DNA of 64,000 bases from Endocalyx cinctus. Taxonomy: Eukaryota > Ascomycota > Sordariomycetes > Amphisphaeriales > Apiosporaceae. Below are positions 23,176-33,294 of this stretch, one piece after another (positions within the stretch are counted from its first letter, which is position 1; every line of letters starts with the position of its first letter). The translations under genes were made by a program, and so were the position numbers. Location: NCBI GenBank assembly GCA_001600455.1, contig BCKC01000007.1, positions 2,296,019 to 2,360,018 on the forward strand. Reading direction: 5' to 3'. The notes beneath the pieces were generated by a model. The model worked only from the letters and a program-made list of their open reading frames with translations. It was not told where the DNA came from and did no database searches.

Positions 23176-24316
23176 TTATACAAGAATCATCCCACCATCA
23201 GTACCGAGCGTGTGGCCTGTGATAAAGCTAGACCAGGAGCTGCATAAGAAGACAATCGACTGGGCTATCTCTCTCGGGGTACCGACGCGACCAAGCGGTA
23301 TCTTCGAGACGGATTGTTCTTCCGTCAAACCGGGTATCACATCTAAGAACTGGCGGTACATAGGTGTTTCAACCCACGTGGGTGCCACCGCGTTGACGCG
23401 GATTCCAAATTGGGCATTTTCAACCGCTGTTATTCCGCGGAGCCAATTATTAATAAACTAAGCAATTTTTTTTCCTACCCCATATTGTCGTTTCACCATG
23501 ACTCAGGGGGCAAAGATGGGGAGTGAAAGAAAGATGAGAGCTTACCGGCCGTCTTCGTAATAGCCAACACGGCGTGCTTCGCCGTCGTGTACGCCACCAT
23601 GTTCGGAGGCGTTATAAAGGAAGCCAGGGAAGCCATGTGGACGATGGATCCGCGGGTGATGCCCCGCTCCGGGTACGCGATATCGACCGACTTCGGTTCC
23701 TGGATCCTCATCGCCGCCGCTACGTGGCTGGTGACGAGGAATGTCCCCTCCACGTGGACGTTGATGAGACTATGAAAGTCGGAAAAAATGCCTTCTGCGA
23801 TTGGCAGAGACGACTTCAGGGCGTTCTTTTTATGATTGTAAATTTGAGTAAACATGGGTGAAAGACACTCCCGTTTAAGCAATGCCACATGCGTACATAT
23901 ATAAAATGTAACTGAACTACAAGAGAAGGGAGAAATTCAAAACTTACACCGGCACAATGAATACAATAATCTATACGGCCGAACGATTTCACCATCTGTG
24001 CCACCGCGTTCTTAGTCGACTCCTCGTTCGTGACGTCCAAATGGCAGGCCTCCGCCCGAAAGGTCGAGTGGGAGGCCGCGACGGTGATCTCGTTTACCGT
24101 CTGACGCGCCGTTTCCAAGTTCATATCCGCCACGAAGATACCGGCGGCGCCTAGCTGGGCGAAGAACATAGCACATTCTTTACCCAGTCCGCTCCCTAAA
24201 ACAAAAAATGATGCCTTTTGATTAGTTGTTCAAGAAGCGGGGAAAAAGAAAAATACGAAAAAAAATACGCATTTCTCACCTCCGCCGGTAATAAACGCAT
24301 ATCCGGAGACGTCCAT
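23176..24316 (-). CDS. Short-chain dehydrogenase/reductase
   Basis: Four exons: 24316-24280, 24195-23948, 23825-23546 and 23426-23176; 271 residues. Classical SDR fold: cofactor loop TGGGSGLG at residues 10-17 (split by intron 1), acidic DMN after the second strand, CAG in place of the usual NAG, structural Asn-117, catalytic Ser-161, Tyr-174 and Lys-178 (YTTAK), and the C-terminal FITGHTLGTDGGMILV. The DMN acid after strand 2 suggests NAD(H) preference. The C-terminus resembles bacterial-type 3-oxoacyl-ACP reductase/glucose dehydrogenase relatives, but the substrate cannot be told. It stands alone, with no neighbouring pathway genes. Confidence 0.9.
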
Positions 24317-26120
24317 AATTTCAAAAGCATTAGATAATACAGATGAGCTGAGGCGTCTCGCTTCCGAGCTCGGGAAAGATTTTAAATTTGTATAGGTCCA
24401 CGGGTAGGTACGGATGTTTCTTAGTAATGACGTGGCGGGGAAAAGAAAGGAGTCAAGAGTTCAAGTCGGAAGGATTGAGGAATTGAGAAAGGGAAGAGAT
24501 ACCTTAGACACCTCCTTATATATAAAATTTTTGTTTATTTATTCACTTGGGCATGATTATAAATTTCCCATGACTATATATCTGCATCTCATACCATGAA
24601 ATCCGTTGCACGTGGATACCGCTACTTGTAACCATGTTATTTCCTTGAAAAGCTGGCGAATAGGAGAGGCTCCTATCGTGCGAGACATTCTTGGATGCAG
24701 AGGATTATTGACTGCATACCCCAAGTCTATCACTTACGTTTGGCAGGATGTACATGCATTATCTTCGGCGTGGCAAGCTGAGGCTTTGATCATTCCTGAA
24801 TTGAGCTCATGTCCTGGGAGGTCGACCTTATTTCATTATCGCATTAATTTGCCCGTCCGTATAGGAATGAGGGATATGTCGTGCAGAGGGGGAATTGTAT
24901 CCAATCAAATACGCATACTGGTCAGTTCCGGTTACACAGCGGATACGTCAGAAAAAGAAGATAGGTAAGAGGTTTTATATTGACCTTTTTTTTTTCTCGA
25001 CGAATCCGGAATAGCGCTTTTGCTGCTTTTACTCAGGCAGTCAGGCTCGGCTCAGTCACTCATCAATCAAGTGTCCTGAGTAGTTATATTTATACATATT
25101 TATGAATAAATTATATATATATAAACGGATCTCGAAGAAAACGGTAAAGCTAAATACTATATAAGTTTATGTTTTTGTAGTCATAATAATAAACGGCCAA
25201 CACAAACGTATTTCCAGGTTGCATACTTACGTGCCACATGCAATATTTAAATCAAAGCTCGCGTACACACAAATGGCAAATCCTTCGTCAGTGGTGGAGA
25301 GTGGGTAGTTCCCGAACGAGCTGAGGTTGAAGCCGGGCGCTCGCGTCCTCGTGTCCTACGTGCTCTCTGGATTTTCGCTCGTCTCCCGTACCTTGACCGT
25401 GTGCGACCGGTGCTGATGAATAGTAGGTACCTCAGCCATCTAGGGGGAATAAGGTAGTTAGTGAGCGCCCCGGGCATAATTCCGGTTGTTTACTCGGCTT
25501 TTACTACTCTAATTATAATACCTCGTATTTCCGTGGCAGCTAGAATTAAGGGAAACCAATATGACTGAATATCGGCTCGGTGGAAGACATTGCGTACGTA
25601 GACCACCTAGGCAAGCCAGATAAAAAGAGGAGTTTCACCACACGCACAGTTAACTATGAGAGTGTTAGAGCTTATGAATGTGGATTGGGAGCTTGGCAAT
25701 CATATCGAATATACTATGTAAATATCTCGTTGAATTAGGGCTTAAGGAACTATATATTTCTATGAATCGAACGGGAGCTCAGCACCTTATTTATAATGCT
25801 TCCTGAGTTGGTAATACGTAATTATGGGATTGGTCAATCTCTCAGACCGAGCCAGTAAGCTTGATTCCACCCCTTAATTTGACGTCTCCGATACCAGTCC
25901 CATTCAGTCCCACTCCTCCGTCACATTAACCATATATCTATTACCTGATTTTTTGGTATTGGAACTAGTGATAAACTTTGGATTTTTATTGTATTTCTTT
26001 TCTCTTTTTCTGCTATGCTACAATATTTGTTTCTTCTAAGCGCCCTTAAACTTGAACTAGATCTGCTGCTAATTTCCTTTCATAATTTGACCCCATATTG
26101 GATACTTTTCCCTCTGGTAA
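24317..26120. other. Intergenic, AT-rich, repeat-bearing
   Basis: Start of the gene-poor island. It holds one copy of a dispersed module at 25009-25045 and a GC-richer patch at about 25290-25480 with no clear gene. Confidence 0.5.
25009..25045 (+). repeat. Dispersed repeat module A, copy 1
   Basis: A 37-nt segment beginning GAATAGCGC and ending in TCAGG matches 54161-54197 at 32 of 37 positions. Two of the five differences are G versus A, as RIP would produce. Confidence 0.55.
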
Positions 26121-26757
26121 TCAAGGAATCAACCGCTTAAGCAACCGTAATAGTAGGGGGGCAGCGGACGAAGTGCCGTTCGCGCCGGGGGCGTCACCTA
26201 TACCGCCGCTAGAGCCGGAGCTCTTGTTCTCAACGCCACCCTCGGCATAATAGAAAGCCTGCGTAGTGATAAATTAGCGAAGATATCCTCGGAGACGTCG
26301 TCGCCGAGCAGGGTGTATTTGTGGAAAGGGTCGACGCCGTCATTGGTGGTCTCCGTGCTTAGGATACCGTCGTCGGCGTTAACGGTGAGGCTTTTTGTTC
26401 GTTGGTGGCGTAGAGCTCAAAAACTTTGACGGCAGAAATCAGGTCTTAGTCGAAAAAGGCTTAGCCGACGTAGTTAATGCTAACCTCGTTGCCGAAAATA
26501 TCATTGTAATAAGTGATAGCGTTAGTATGTATTATTAGGTAGATATGGGTAGCGTAAGAGGTATACTGGCCGGGGAAGGTAGTCTCGATCTAGAAAAGGC
26601 TGTCGGAATCGGTAAGCCCGATGCCTCGGAGCTAGGTGTTGTCGATGTTAGCCTCGTCGGAGGAGTCGTTGTTACCGGAGGCGACGATGCCGGAGTATAT
26701 ACCGGTACTATCTTAGTGCTATATTTCTAGGTATACGTTAGAGGAGCACAGCCCTGA
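26121..26757 (-). pseudogene. RIP-damaged intradiol ring-cleavage dioxygenase relic
   Basis: Read on the minus strand, the segment shows the block order of fungal extracellular intradiol dioxygenase-like proteins: VYLEI-stop-H, STGIYSGIVASGN, TFPGQYTSYATHI, VG-stop-AFFD-stop-DLIS, DGVDPFHKYTLLGDDVSEDIFA and a Gly/Ser-rich tail. There are six in-frame stops in the main block. Those in VGQ-AFFDQ-DLIS fit CAA to TAA, and the stop before H fits TGG to TAG. A His of the expected HIH metal motif reads Tyr (CAC to TAC). These are CpA-to-TpA changes on one strand or the other, the RIP signature. A frame shift precedes the C-terminal ITTQAFYYAEGG segment. The N-terminal part and signal peptide are not recognisable. 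Confidence 0.8.
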
Positions 26758-27233
26758 AATAGCCACTGCTCACGTCCGGTTTTATATATTTGCGAATCCT
26801 AGGTAACTATCCATTACTCAGGCCCCGTATATCACAAATTAACAATGAGCGAGCCACATAAGTAGGTAGTTGATTAGATGAAGAATGAGAGAAAGACTAG
26901 AAAATATTCATTCATTCATCTCAATTCATAGAATCAACGAGTTATAATAATTTGCTCTTCAATTCATCGACTAGGGATTGGTTTCGATACTACTAAGGTA
27001 GTAATCGAAGATAACTAGCTAAATTGATAACTTGTTGAACAAATCCACGTTTTCCCCTTCTTTTTCATTGGTGATACCGCGATATGGCTGGTGCGGGCGT
27101 TCCGCGACCTCCCACATAGACGTTGTCTCAGTACCCATACAATTACTCTTAACCATCCTTCTGCTATTCCGTGTATTTGCCACTACAATTCTAGCTCGTA
27201 GCTATGAATTACACTAAAATCTCATAACCCTGC
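26758..27233. other. Intergenic, AT-rich
   Basis: No gene seen; probably further decayed flank of the dioxygenase relic. Confidence 0.45.
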
Positions 27234-27698
27234 TTAAGAAACAAAGCAGCGGAAACTCTGGAAGCCACCACCAAAGTTGGAAGCGCAGTTGTCGCCGGGG
27301 TTAATAGCCTCATCCTGTTTCGGATAATGTATTAAGTCAGTCACAATTTTTTCCCCTCTTCTTTTTTCAAAAGTGTTTTTTTTTTTTTTGTGTATGTTCT
27401 CAGATGAACTTGTACCAGCATATTTTGGGGAAGCTTGAAGAGCAACAACAAAACTGACCTGAACGCCGTTGCAGTTAGCGCCGGAGTAGAAGATACACTC
27501 GCAAACGCTGAATTCACAGTTGGCAACGTTGGCACTGTTGGTACCTCCAAACTGCCACTGGTAGCAGCTGCCATCGGTAGGCACGTCGGGCGGGCTGGAG
27601 TTGAACTCGGTACAGCCGCCGTCCGTGTAGTAGTTGATCTGGACGGCGCTGGCTGCCGTGGCAAGGGTGAGGGCAAGGGTAAGAGCAAGAGGCTGCAT
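27234..27698 (-). CDS. Small secreted cysteine-rich protein (8 Cys)
   Basis: Two exons, 27698-27459 and 27314-27234, phase 0, 106 residues. The N-terminus MQPLALTLALTLATAASA is a textbook signal peptide. The mature part of about 88 residues starts near VQINYYTDGGC and has eight cysteines in the order GGC, GSC, ANC, SVCEC, ANC, DNC and FRC, which can form four disulphides. No catalytic motif is seen. The size, even cysteine count and secretion signal are typical of fungal small secreted proteins, including effector candidates, but function is unknown. A TATA box lies 108 bp before the start. Reading through the intron would give a basic, Lys-rich tail, which supports splicing. Confidence 0.8.
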   Translation of the reverse strand: MQPLALTLALTLATAASAVQINYYTDGGCTEFNSSPPDVPTDGSCYQWQFGGTNSANVANCEFSVCECIFYSGANCNGVQVSFVVALQASPKYAGTSSSENIHKKKKNTFEKRRGEKIVTDLIHYPKQDEAINPGDNCASNFGGGFQSFRCFVS

Positions 27699-27805
27699 TT
27701 TGAATTATGTTTGGAAATTGGTTGGTTTTGAGGGCTTTGATCTGAATGAAGCTGGAGAATGTGTGGTTGGTAGTTTAGATGATATTGAAGCTGGACTGAG
27801 GTACC

Positions 27806-27813
27806 TATTTATA
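27806..27813 (-). promoter_or_regulatory. TATA box
   Basis: TATAAATA on the minus strand, 108 bp upstream of the start codon at 27698. Confidence 0.6.
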
Positions 27814-28362
27814 ATAATCAGTTTCGTAGTTTGAAATTGAGTAACTAGTCTGAAATTGAGTAGTCAACTTGAACTTGAGTAGTCTAGCTTCATGGACGAT
27901 TCTACACCGGGAATAAGATATAAATGCTTTACCCGAGAACGAATGAGAAGTCAGTTAGTGGAAGGCTGCAATAAGCTGACGATGGAGACTCAAGTACATG
28001 AGTAAACGCCAGGTAGAAAATGCCGTTTTCGGGGTTATTATTACCAACGGAAAAGTTGTGCGGCTGGGGATTCATAATCGCTAATGGAAGAAGGACCGCT
28101 ATTAGTATTCGGGATATAAATCGGAGGTAAATCAAACATGATAACCTGCTCGTGTACTCCCAGGTGTTTCCGGTGTAACACCCGTTGAATATGGTACATT
28201 CAAGACTGGCTTATTTGCAAATGGTTCGAGGTAACCACGTTCCTCTAAAGTTGATCAGCTACTGTTATCACTTTGGCATGTACTATGAATAAGGGACAGA
28301 GTTACCGATGCTGATCATGAGTACAAGGTGCATATTTCATCTGAAATATTCTGGCCGACGGG

Positions 28363-28369
28363 TATATAA
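28363..28369 (+). promoter_or_regulatory. TATA box
   Basis: TATATAA, about 143 bp upstream of the start codon at 28512, followed by a CT/CA-rich leader typical of strongly expressed fungal genes. Confidence 0.6.
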
Positions 28370-28511
28370 GAAGGAACAAAACCGCACATTTTCATGTTCT
28401 CCTCACCATCCATCATCGTCATTCATCTGTCACTTATCTATACTTGCTAGCCCCTAGCCGATAATCTTCATCCTACTCATATCTTCACGTACCATTTCAC
28501 ACCCAGACAGC

Positions 28512-28861
28512 ATGCAGTTCTTTGCTCTTTCCACCCTGTTGGCCGCCAGCCTTAGCATGGCCTCCCCTGTTCCGGGCTCAGGTCCAGCCGCCAACAGCGC
28601 CGCGGTCGAGAAACGCGTAAGTCTCAAGAGTGGAACATGTACATATACCTTTGAACAAGTACTGATGATAATATGTTTACCTTGTAGGGTTACGCCGCCT
28701 TGTTTTGTGCCGGCCTTTGCTCAGTATCCATTGAGAACCCCCCTGTCTATGCCGCCTGTGTGACTTCTTGTTTGGCCACTGGCGTCGAGGGTGGTGACCA
28801 CTTGAATGCCACCGAGCTTGCTGAGAAATACAACAAGGCAACTACGGCCAGCCTTGAGTAG
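28512..28861 (+). CDS. Kex2-processed secreted peptide precursor with CX3C-X12-CX3C core
   Basis: Two exons, 28512-28616 and 28688-28861, phase 0, 92 residues. Exon 1 encodes a signal peptide (MQFFALSTLLAASLSMA) and a short Ala/Pro/Ser propeptide ending exactly in the dibasic VEKR. The intron follows that Lys-Arg, so exon 2 alone encodes the predicted 57-residue mature peptide starting GYAALFCAGLC. Its only four cysteines are spaced CX3C-X12-CX3C, the pattern of the helical-hairpin (alpha-hairpinin) fold. The fold and any bioactivity are inferences; effector, antimicrobial and signalling roles are all open. The tail LNATELAEKYNKAT carries one N-glycosylation sequon. Confidence 0.8.
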
Positions 28862-30394
28862 AAAAGGGCTCGGAGCACGTTTAGTTTGCATTCCGAGAGA
28901 TGATGGTGGCTGATGTAGTGGCGATGATTGGAATTTAGGGGAAAGCATTGTGGTAGAAATGATTGATGTATGCAGATGATAACTCACTCCTTGAATCATG
29001 GCCTATTTCAAACTATACGTATATCAAGAACAACAATGGGGGTGCTGGTAGTTACATTGTTGAATCCGCACTCTTGAAGTTCAAGTTGTTTCACTTTGCT
29101 CGTTTCCTAAGCAGGCTGTTTGCAATATTCATAATAAACCACGTACTCATATCAAAGCCCATCTTTCTAAATAATATTACCCTACGCTTCTCGTAATAAG
29201 AAAATAATGTAGAGTTATTGGCATGTCAGGGAACAGGGCGGGAGTAACATATATTCAGAATCGACTTTACCGCGGCTTTCTCAGAACCTACAATCGTAAA
29301 TACAAATATATGACGTAACTTATGATAAAGTTTAGATGTGAAAATCATATTTCCTTTCAACACTATTGAATATTGGAAAATACGAGACAGAAAATTGACC
29401 GATATGAGACCTATCGAGATCTATCGTTTTAGACCTTCACGTTTTGTTACATCAACTAAATGTTAGACTTCTACCTAAGGAGACAATGATTCGAAGCACC
29501 AGATCCGATGTAACATGCTGACTGCTCATCATAATCCTACGGCGAAGTGACGGTCAGATAATAATTTACCATTAGAACGTTCACCATTCGTAAGCCATAA
29601 CTTGATGAATAGGCCCTGGTAGATTCATGGGGGGCGATATTTGAATTAATCCGGCCTTGACTTGATACGGATATAAGGTCACCAAGCTAGTGATACCCAT
29701 AATTGGAGTAATTATAGAGTCATTAGTATATGATATTTATAATCGGCAATACACTTACACAAAGGCTCTTAATCCCATCTGTGACCCTTTGACATCTAAA
29801 GACGTTTAGTACGTGAGGACCTAAAGAGGATAGTTTATGCAGGACGCTATTAAACGACACGGGGAGAGCATTGCATAAGTATCTGAAAAAAACATACCGT
29901 ACCGTAAAACACGTAGAAATAACACGCCGCATATGGTTTATTTCATCTGATTGGTAAGGGAAAATGGTATGATGATTATTTGTTTCACAGGCACACTGCA
30001 AACCTTCAGCTATGTAGCTGGTTATATATTGAAGTACCGATGTACTTTAAGAATCATAGTTCTACAAACTGAAAACTATTTCTAGTTTGAAGCTTGATAT
30101 AACGTCCCTTACAAGGGTTTCTATGAACTATTATCCTACGTGCTTCGGTAGATGGCGTCAGCTTGTCAGACCCAATAGTCCGCGACGGCAGCTGACCACT
30201 GTTACGTAAATAGTCTTAAATAGGGTGTATAACTTAGTCATGGAGCATAGGGAAATTATTTGTAGATATGGGAGGGTAATCATTAAGTACAGAAACTCTG
30301 CCAACTACAGTAGTACCCGACTCCCACCTTCTTGCTTTCCAGAAAATTTCATCGCCAGTTGCTTCTTTCTCTGAGTTAACGATTTTGACCTTTC
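28862..30394. other. Intergenic, AT-rich
   Basis: About 1.5 kb with no supported gene. TATAAACCAC-like and other AT-rich stretches but no clear element. Confidence 0.5.
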
Positions 30395-32294
30395 ATGATG
30401 ACATTCTTCCCTTTACCCCTTCTCCTATGTTTCCTACTTTCGGTCACCAGAGCGTCCAGAGTGGTAGAAGCTAGGGCCACCGGAACCGACCAACCGAGCG
30501 AGCACAACAACAACAATCAGCTGCCAATTCAAATTCAAATAGGTCTTAAGACACAGGTTGAATTTGAGTCAGCTGCTGTGTCTCTACTAAAAGTGTCGGA
30601 TCCCAACTCAGCGGACTACGGGCGTCATTGGACATCCAAAGAAGTCAGTAAAGCTTTTGCTCCCAGGTCAGAAGACTTGGCGGTAGTGGTACAATGGCTA
30701 TATGGCCATGGAGTAACTCGAGATCGAATGGTGCATGCTCACGGTAGAGGACACGTAATTCTAGACTCCACTGTTGATGAAGCTGAAAGGCTATTGGAAA
30801 CAACATGCGTAGTCCGCAATGATTCCGTATCGGGCGAGGAGCTTGTCAACTGCGGTGGTTACAGACTGCCAACGAGTTTATCATCTGCTATTGAATATAT
30901 CTCCATAACAAGCAAAACCATCGGAAAAAAGGCCGTTGGGATAAAGCGGCCAAAGATGAGGAGACGACGAGCAAATCCCACGGCACTTCCTCGCGACCTG
31001 GTTATAAACGGCAGCTTGAGTGATGTTGACTGTTCCAAATACACAACGCCATCGTGTCTCCGCGACCTGTACAACCTGCCGTCAAACTCCTCTACGCCGC
31101 ACCCGGACAACTCCTTCGGCATATTTGAGCAGGCTTGGGTGACGTGGCTCCCCGAAGATCTCGACCTATTCTTCCGCCTCTTCGAGCCGGAACTGGTGGG
31201 GCAACGTCCCTCGTTGCAGCGCATCGACGGCGGTTACACGCAGACGAACTGGACCATATCGCCCTTCAACCTCGAGCCGGATCTGGACTTCGAGTACGCA
31301 ATGGCGCTCGCGCATCCGCAGCGCGTGCAGAACATACAGGTCGGCTCGCAGTACCAGGTCGGCAACCTCAACGACATGCTCGCCGCCCTCGACGGCTTCT
31401 ACTGCGGCGCGCTGGACCCGTCGGTGGATCCCCTTTTCCCCGACGGCGAGGACGGGCCCGGCGCGTACAACCAGACGACCGACTGCGGCAGCGTCGCCTC
31501 GCTTCCCAAGGTCCTCAGCATCTCCTACTCGTACTCGGAGGCGAGCTTCCCCGCCGAATATTTGCGACGCCAGTGCCTCGAGTTCCTCAAACTTGGACTG
31601 ATGGGCGTGACGGTGGTGGTCAGCAGCGGCGACACGGGCACGGCGAGCGGGGTCGCGCCGGGGACTTGCCTCAACGAAACGAGCCCTCGTAATAACGAAA
31701 CCCGCCTCGGCTTTAGCCCGCCGTGGCCGTCGGCCTGCCCGTGGGTCACCTCGGTCGGGGGCACGCAGCGGGACGGGGACGATGAGACGGCCTGGTATAC
31801 GGAGGTAGGCGACGAGGCGGGCGACGTGCTCTCGTCCGGCGGCGGCTTCAGCCGCGTCTTCCCCGCGCCCGCGTACCAACTCCGGGCCGTCTCGGCCTAC
31901 GCGGCGGCGGCGGCTGCGCGACGCCGGCTACGTCGCGGGCGGCGCTCTCGGGCGCGGGTTTCCCGACGTCTCGGCCCTCGCTTCGAGCTACTTGACCGTC
32001 GTCGACGGGCTGCTGGAGACGGTGTACGGGACGTCGGCGGCGGCGCCCGTGTTCGCGAGCGTCGTCGCCCTCGTCAATAACGAGCGGCTGCGCGCCGGCA
32101 AGGCGAGCACCGTCGGCTTCGTCAACCCGGCCCTTTACGCTCACCCGGAAGTCCTGAGGGATGTGCGGACGGGAAGCAACGAAGGCTGCGGCGCGAGGCC
32201 GGCTTTCGTGGCTGCCGAGGGATGGGATGCTGTTACTGGACTTGGAAGTCCGGACTATGAAAAGTTAAAGGATCTTTTAGTCAATTTGCCATAG
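30395..32294 (+). CDS. Sedolisin-type serine-carboxyl protease (tripeptidyl-peptidase-like), with frame break
   Basis: Family: peptidase S53, secreted as a proenzyme and active at acid pH. A hydrophobic signal peptide (residues ~1-20) precedes a pro-kumamolisin domain (DPNSADYGRHWTSKEVSKAF). The catalytic domain has the Glu/Asp pair in EPDLD (Glu-294, Asp-298) and the oxyanion Asp-413 in SSGDTG. At 31898-31918, inside a CGG-repeat-like run, the frame shifts by +1. The downstream frame then gives GRGFPDVSALAS, the catalytic serine in YGTSAAAP (codon 32034-32036) and the calcium-site motif GWDAVTGLGSPDY, ending at 32294. No intron can bridge this. The upstream frame alone stops at 32080 without the serine. 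Either an assembly error in a GC-rich run or an inactivating mutation; if real, the enzyme is dead. Confidence 0.85.
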
Positions 32295-33294
32295 GGTGTA
32301 ATTAGCTATATCGTTTAGTAAAAATCGAGATGAAGGTTAATTGGCTATGTAATAGGCGACTGCGAATCAACGCCTAAATATGTCTTATAATTTGGTGGGG
32401 TTCCGTAATCCAGCTATAGCTCATAACGGAGAATTACCCGTACTGCCGTAATAAAAGCCGTCACGTTAAAAATTATTTACGGAGAAAGGATTTATGCAAA
32501 TTTCTATTTTCACGATATGTTTAGTTCCGGTTTAAAGCAGCGTGGCTCAGGTACCTATTAAGCACTCAATCCCTGCTGTGGAACCTATTTATCAGGTAAG
32601 AGTATGGATTTTCTGGTCCTCGTCGACCTAATAAGCTGGAGGATAGAAAAAGATTTCTCCATGGAAGTTATCGTAGCTGAAAACGGTATCAAGTTTCAAC
32701 AAGGTATGCTGCGCCGCCAAGCTGCGTATCAATACATTTCTTCAGCGGGACTATTCTATTCATGTTTGGTGAAGACAACTACAACTCTTCATTTCCTCTT
32801 GTTCCTTTGTGTTTTGCTAAGGGAATAACGTTTTCTTGTACAATTATGGATATCTTGATTTAACCCCGACTGAGTTCAAGGGCACTTACTAATGAACATT
32901 CCCAACCAAAATGGCTGGTAGTTTACTTGACTTGTCAACGTGACCGCTTAGCTTGCGGAATAGCAATGCGGTCATGTTTGATATAAGACGTCGACGGGTA
33001 AGTCGGGTGATAATGTACTTAGAATAAGATATTGCATTTCTCTGTTCCATGCTTGATTGTTTCTTTCTTTTCTATCATCCTTTCAAGTCTCCAAGTACCA
33101 TGTAATACCCAACCTACTCAGCTCTTCCTTCTTTGCCTTGGTGGTCGCGCCTAAGAATCATCGACGCTAGTAAATTCATTAGAGGTTGGCCTTAGTCATC
33201 TTATACGAAAGCATTATATCGGACATGTGTATGTACATCATACTCAATGGTATCTTATTGATAACTATATATTTCTCTGACTATAAAGGGGGGT
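32295..33294. other. Intergenic with repeat module B
   Basis: No gene supported. A 22-nt module at 32533-32554 recurs at 54212-54233. Confidence 0.5.
32533..32554 (+). repeat. Dispersed repeat module B, copy 1
   Basis: The 22-nt TAAAGC...CAGGTAC segment matches 54212-54233 with a single A/G difference. Confidence 0.55.

Larger units (their letters stand above)
27699..28511. other. Divergent promoter region of two small secreted protein genes
   Basis: The two secreted-protein genes are transcribed away from each other over this 0.8 kb. TATA boxes are visible for both (27806-27813 minus, 28363-28369 plus). Confidence 0.6.

Noticed and set aside
24606..24968. 120-aa plus-strand frame
   Set aside because: No recognisable motif and no coding-like composition in an AT-rich gap.
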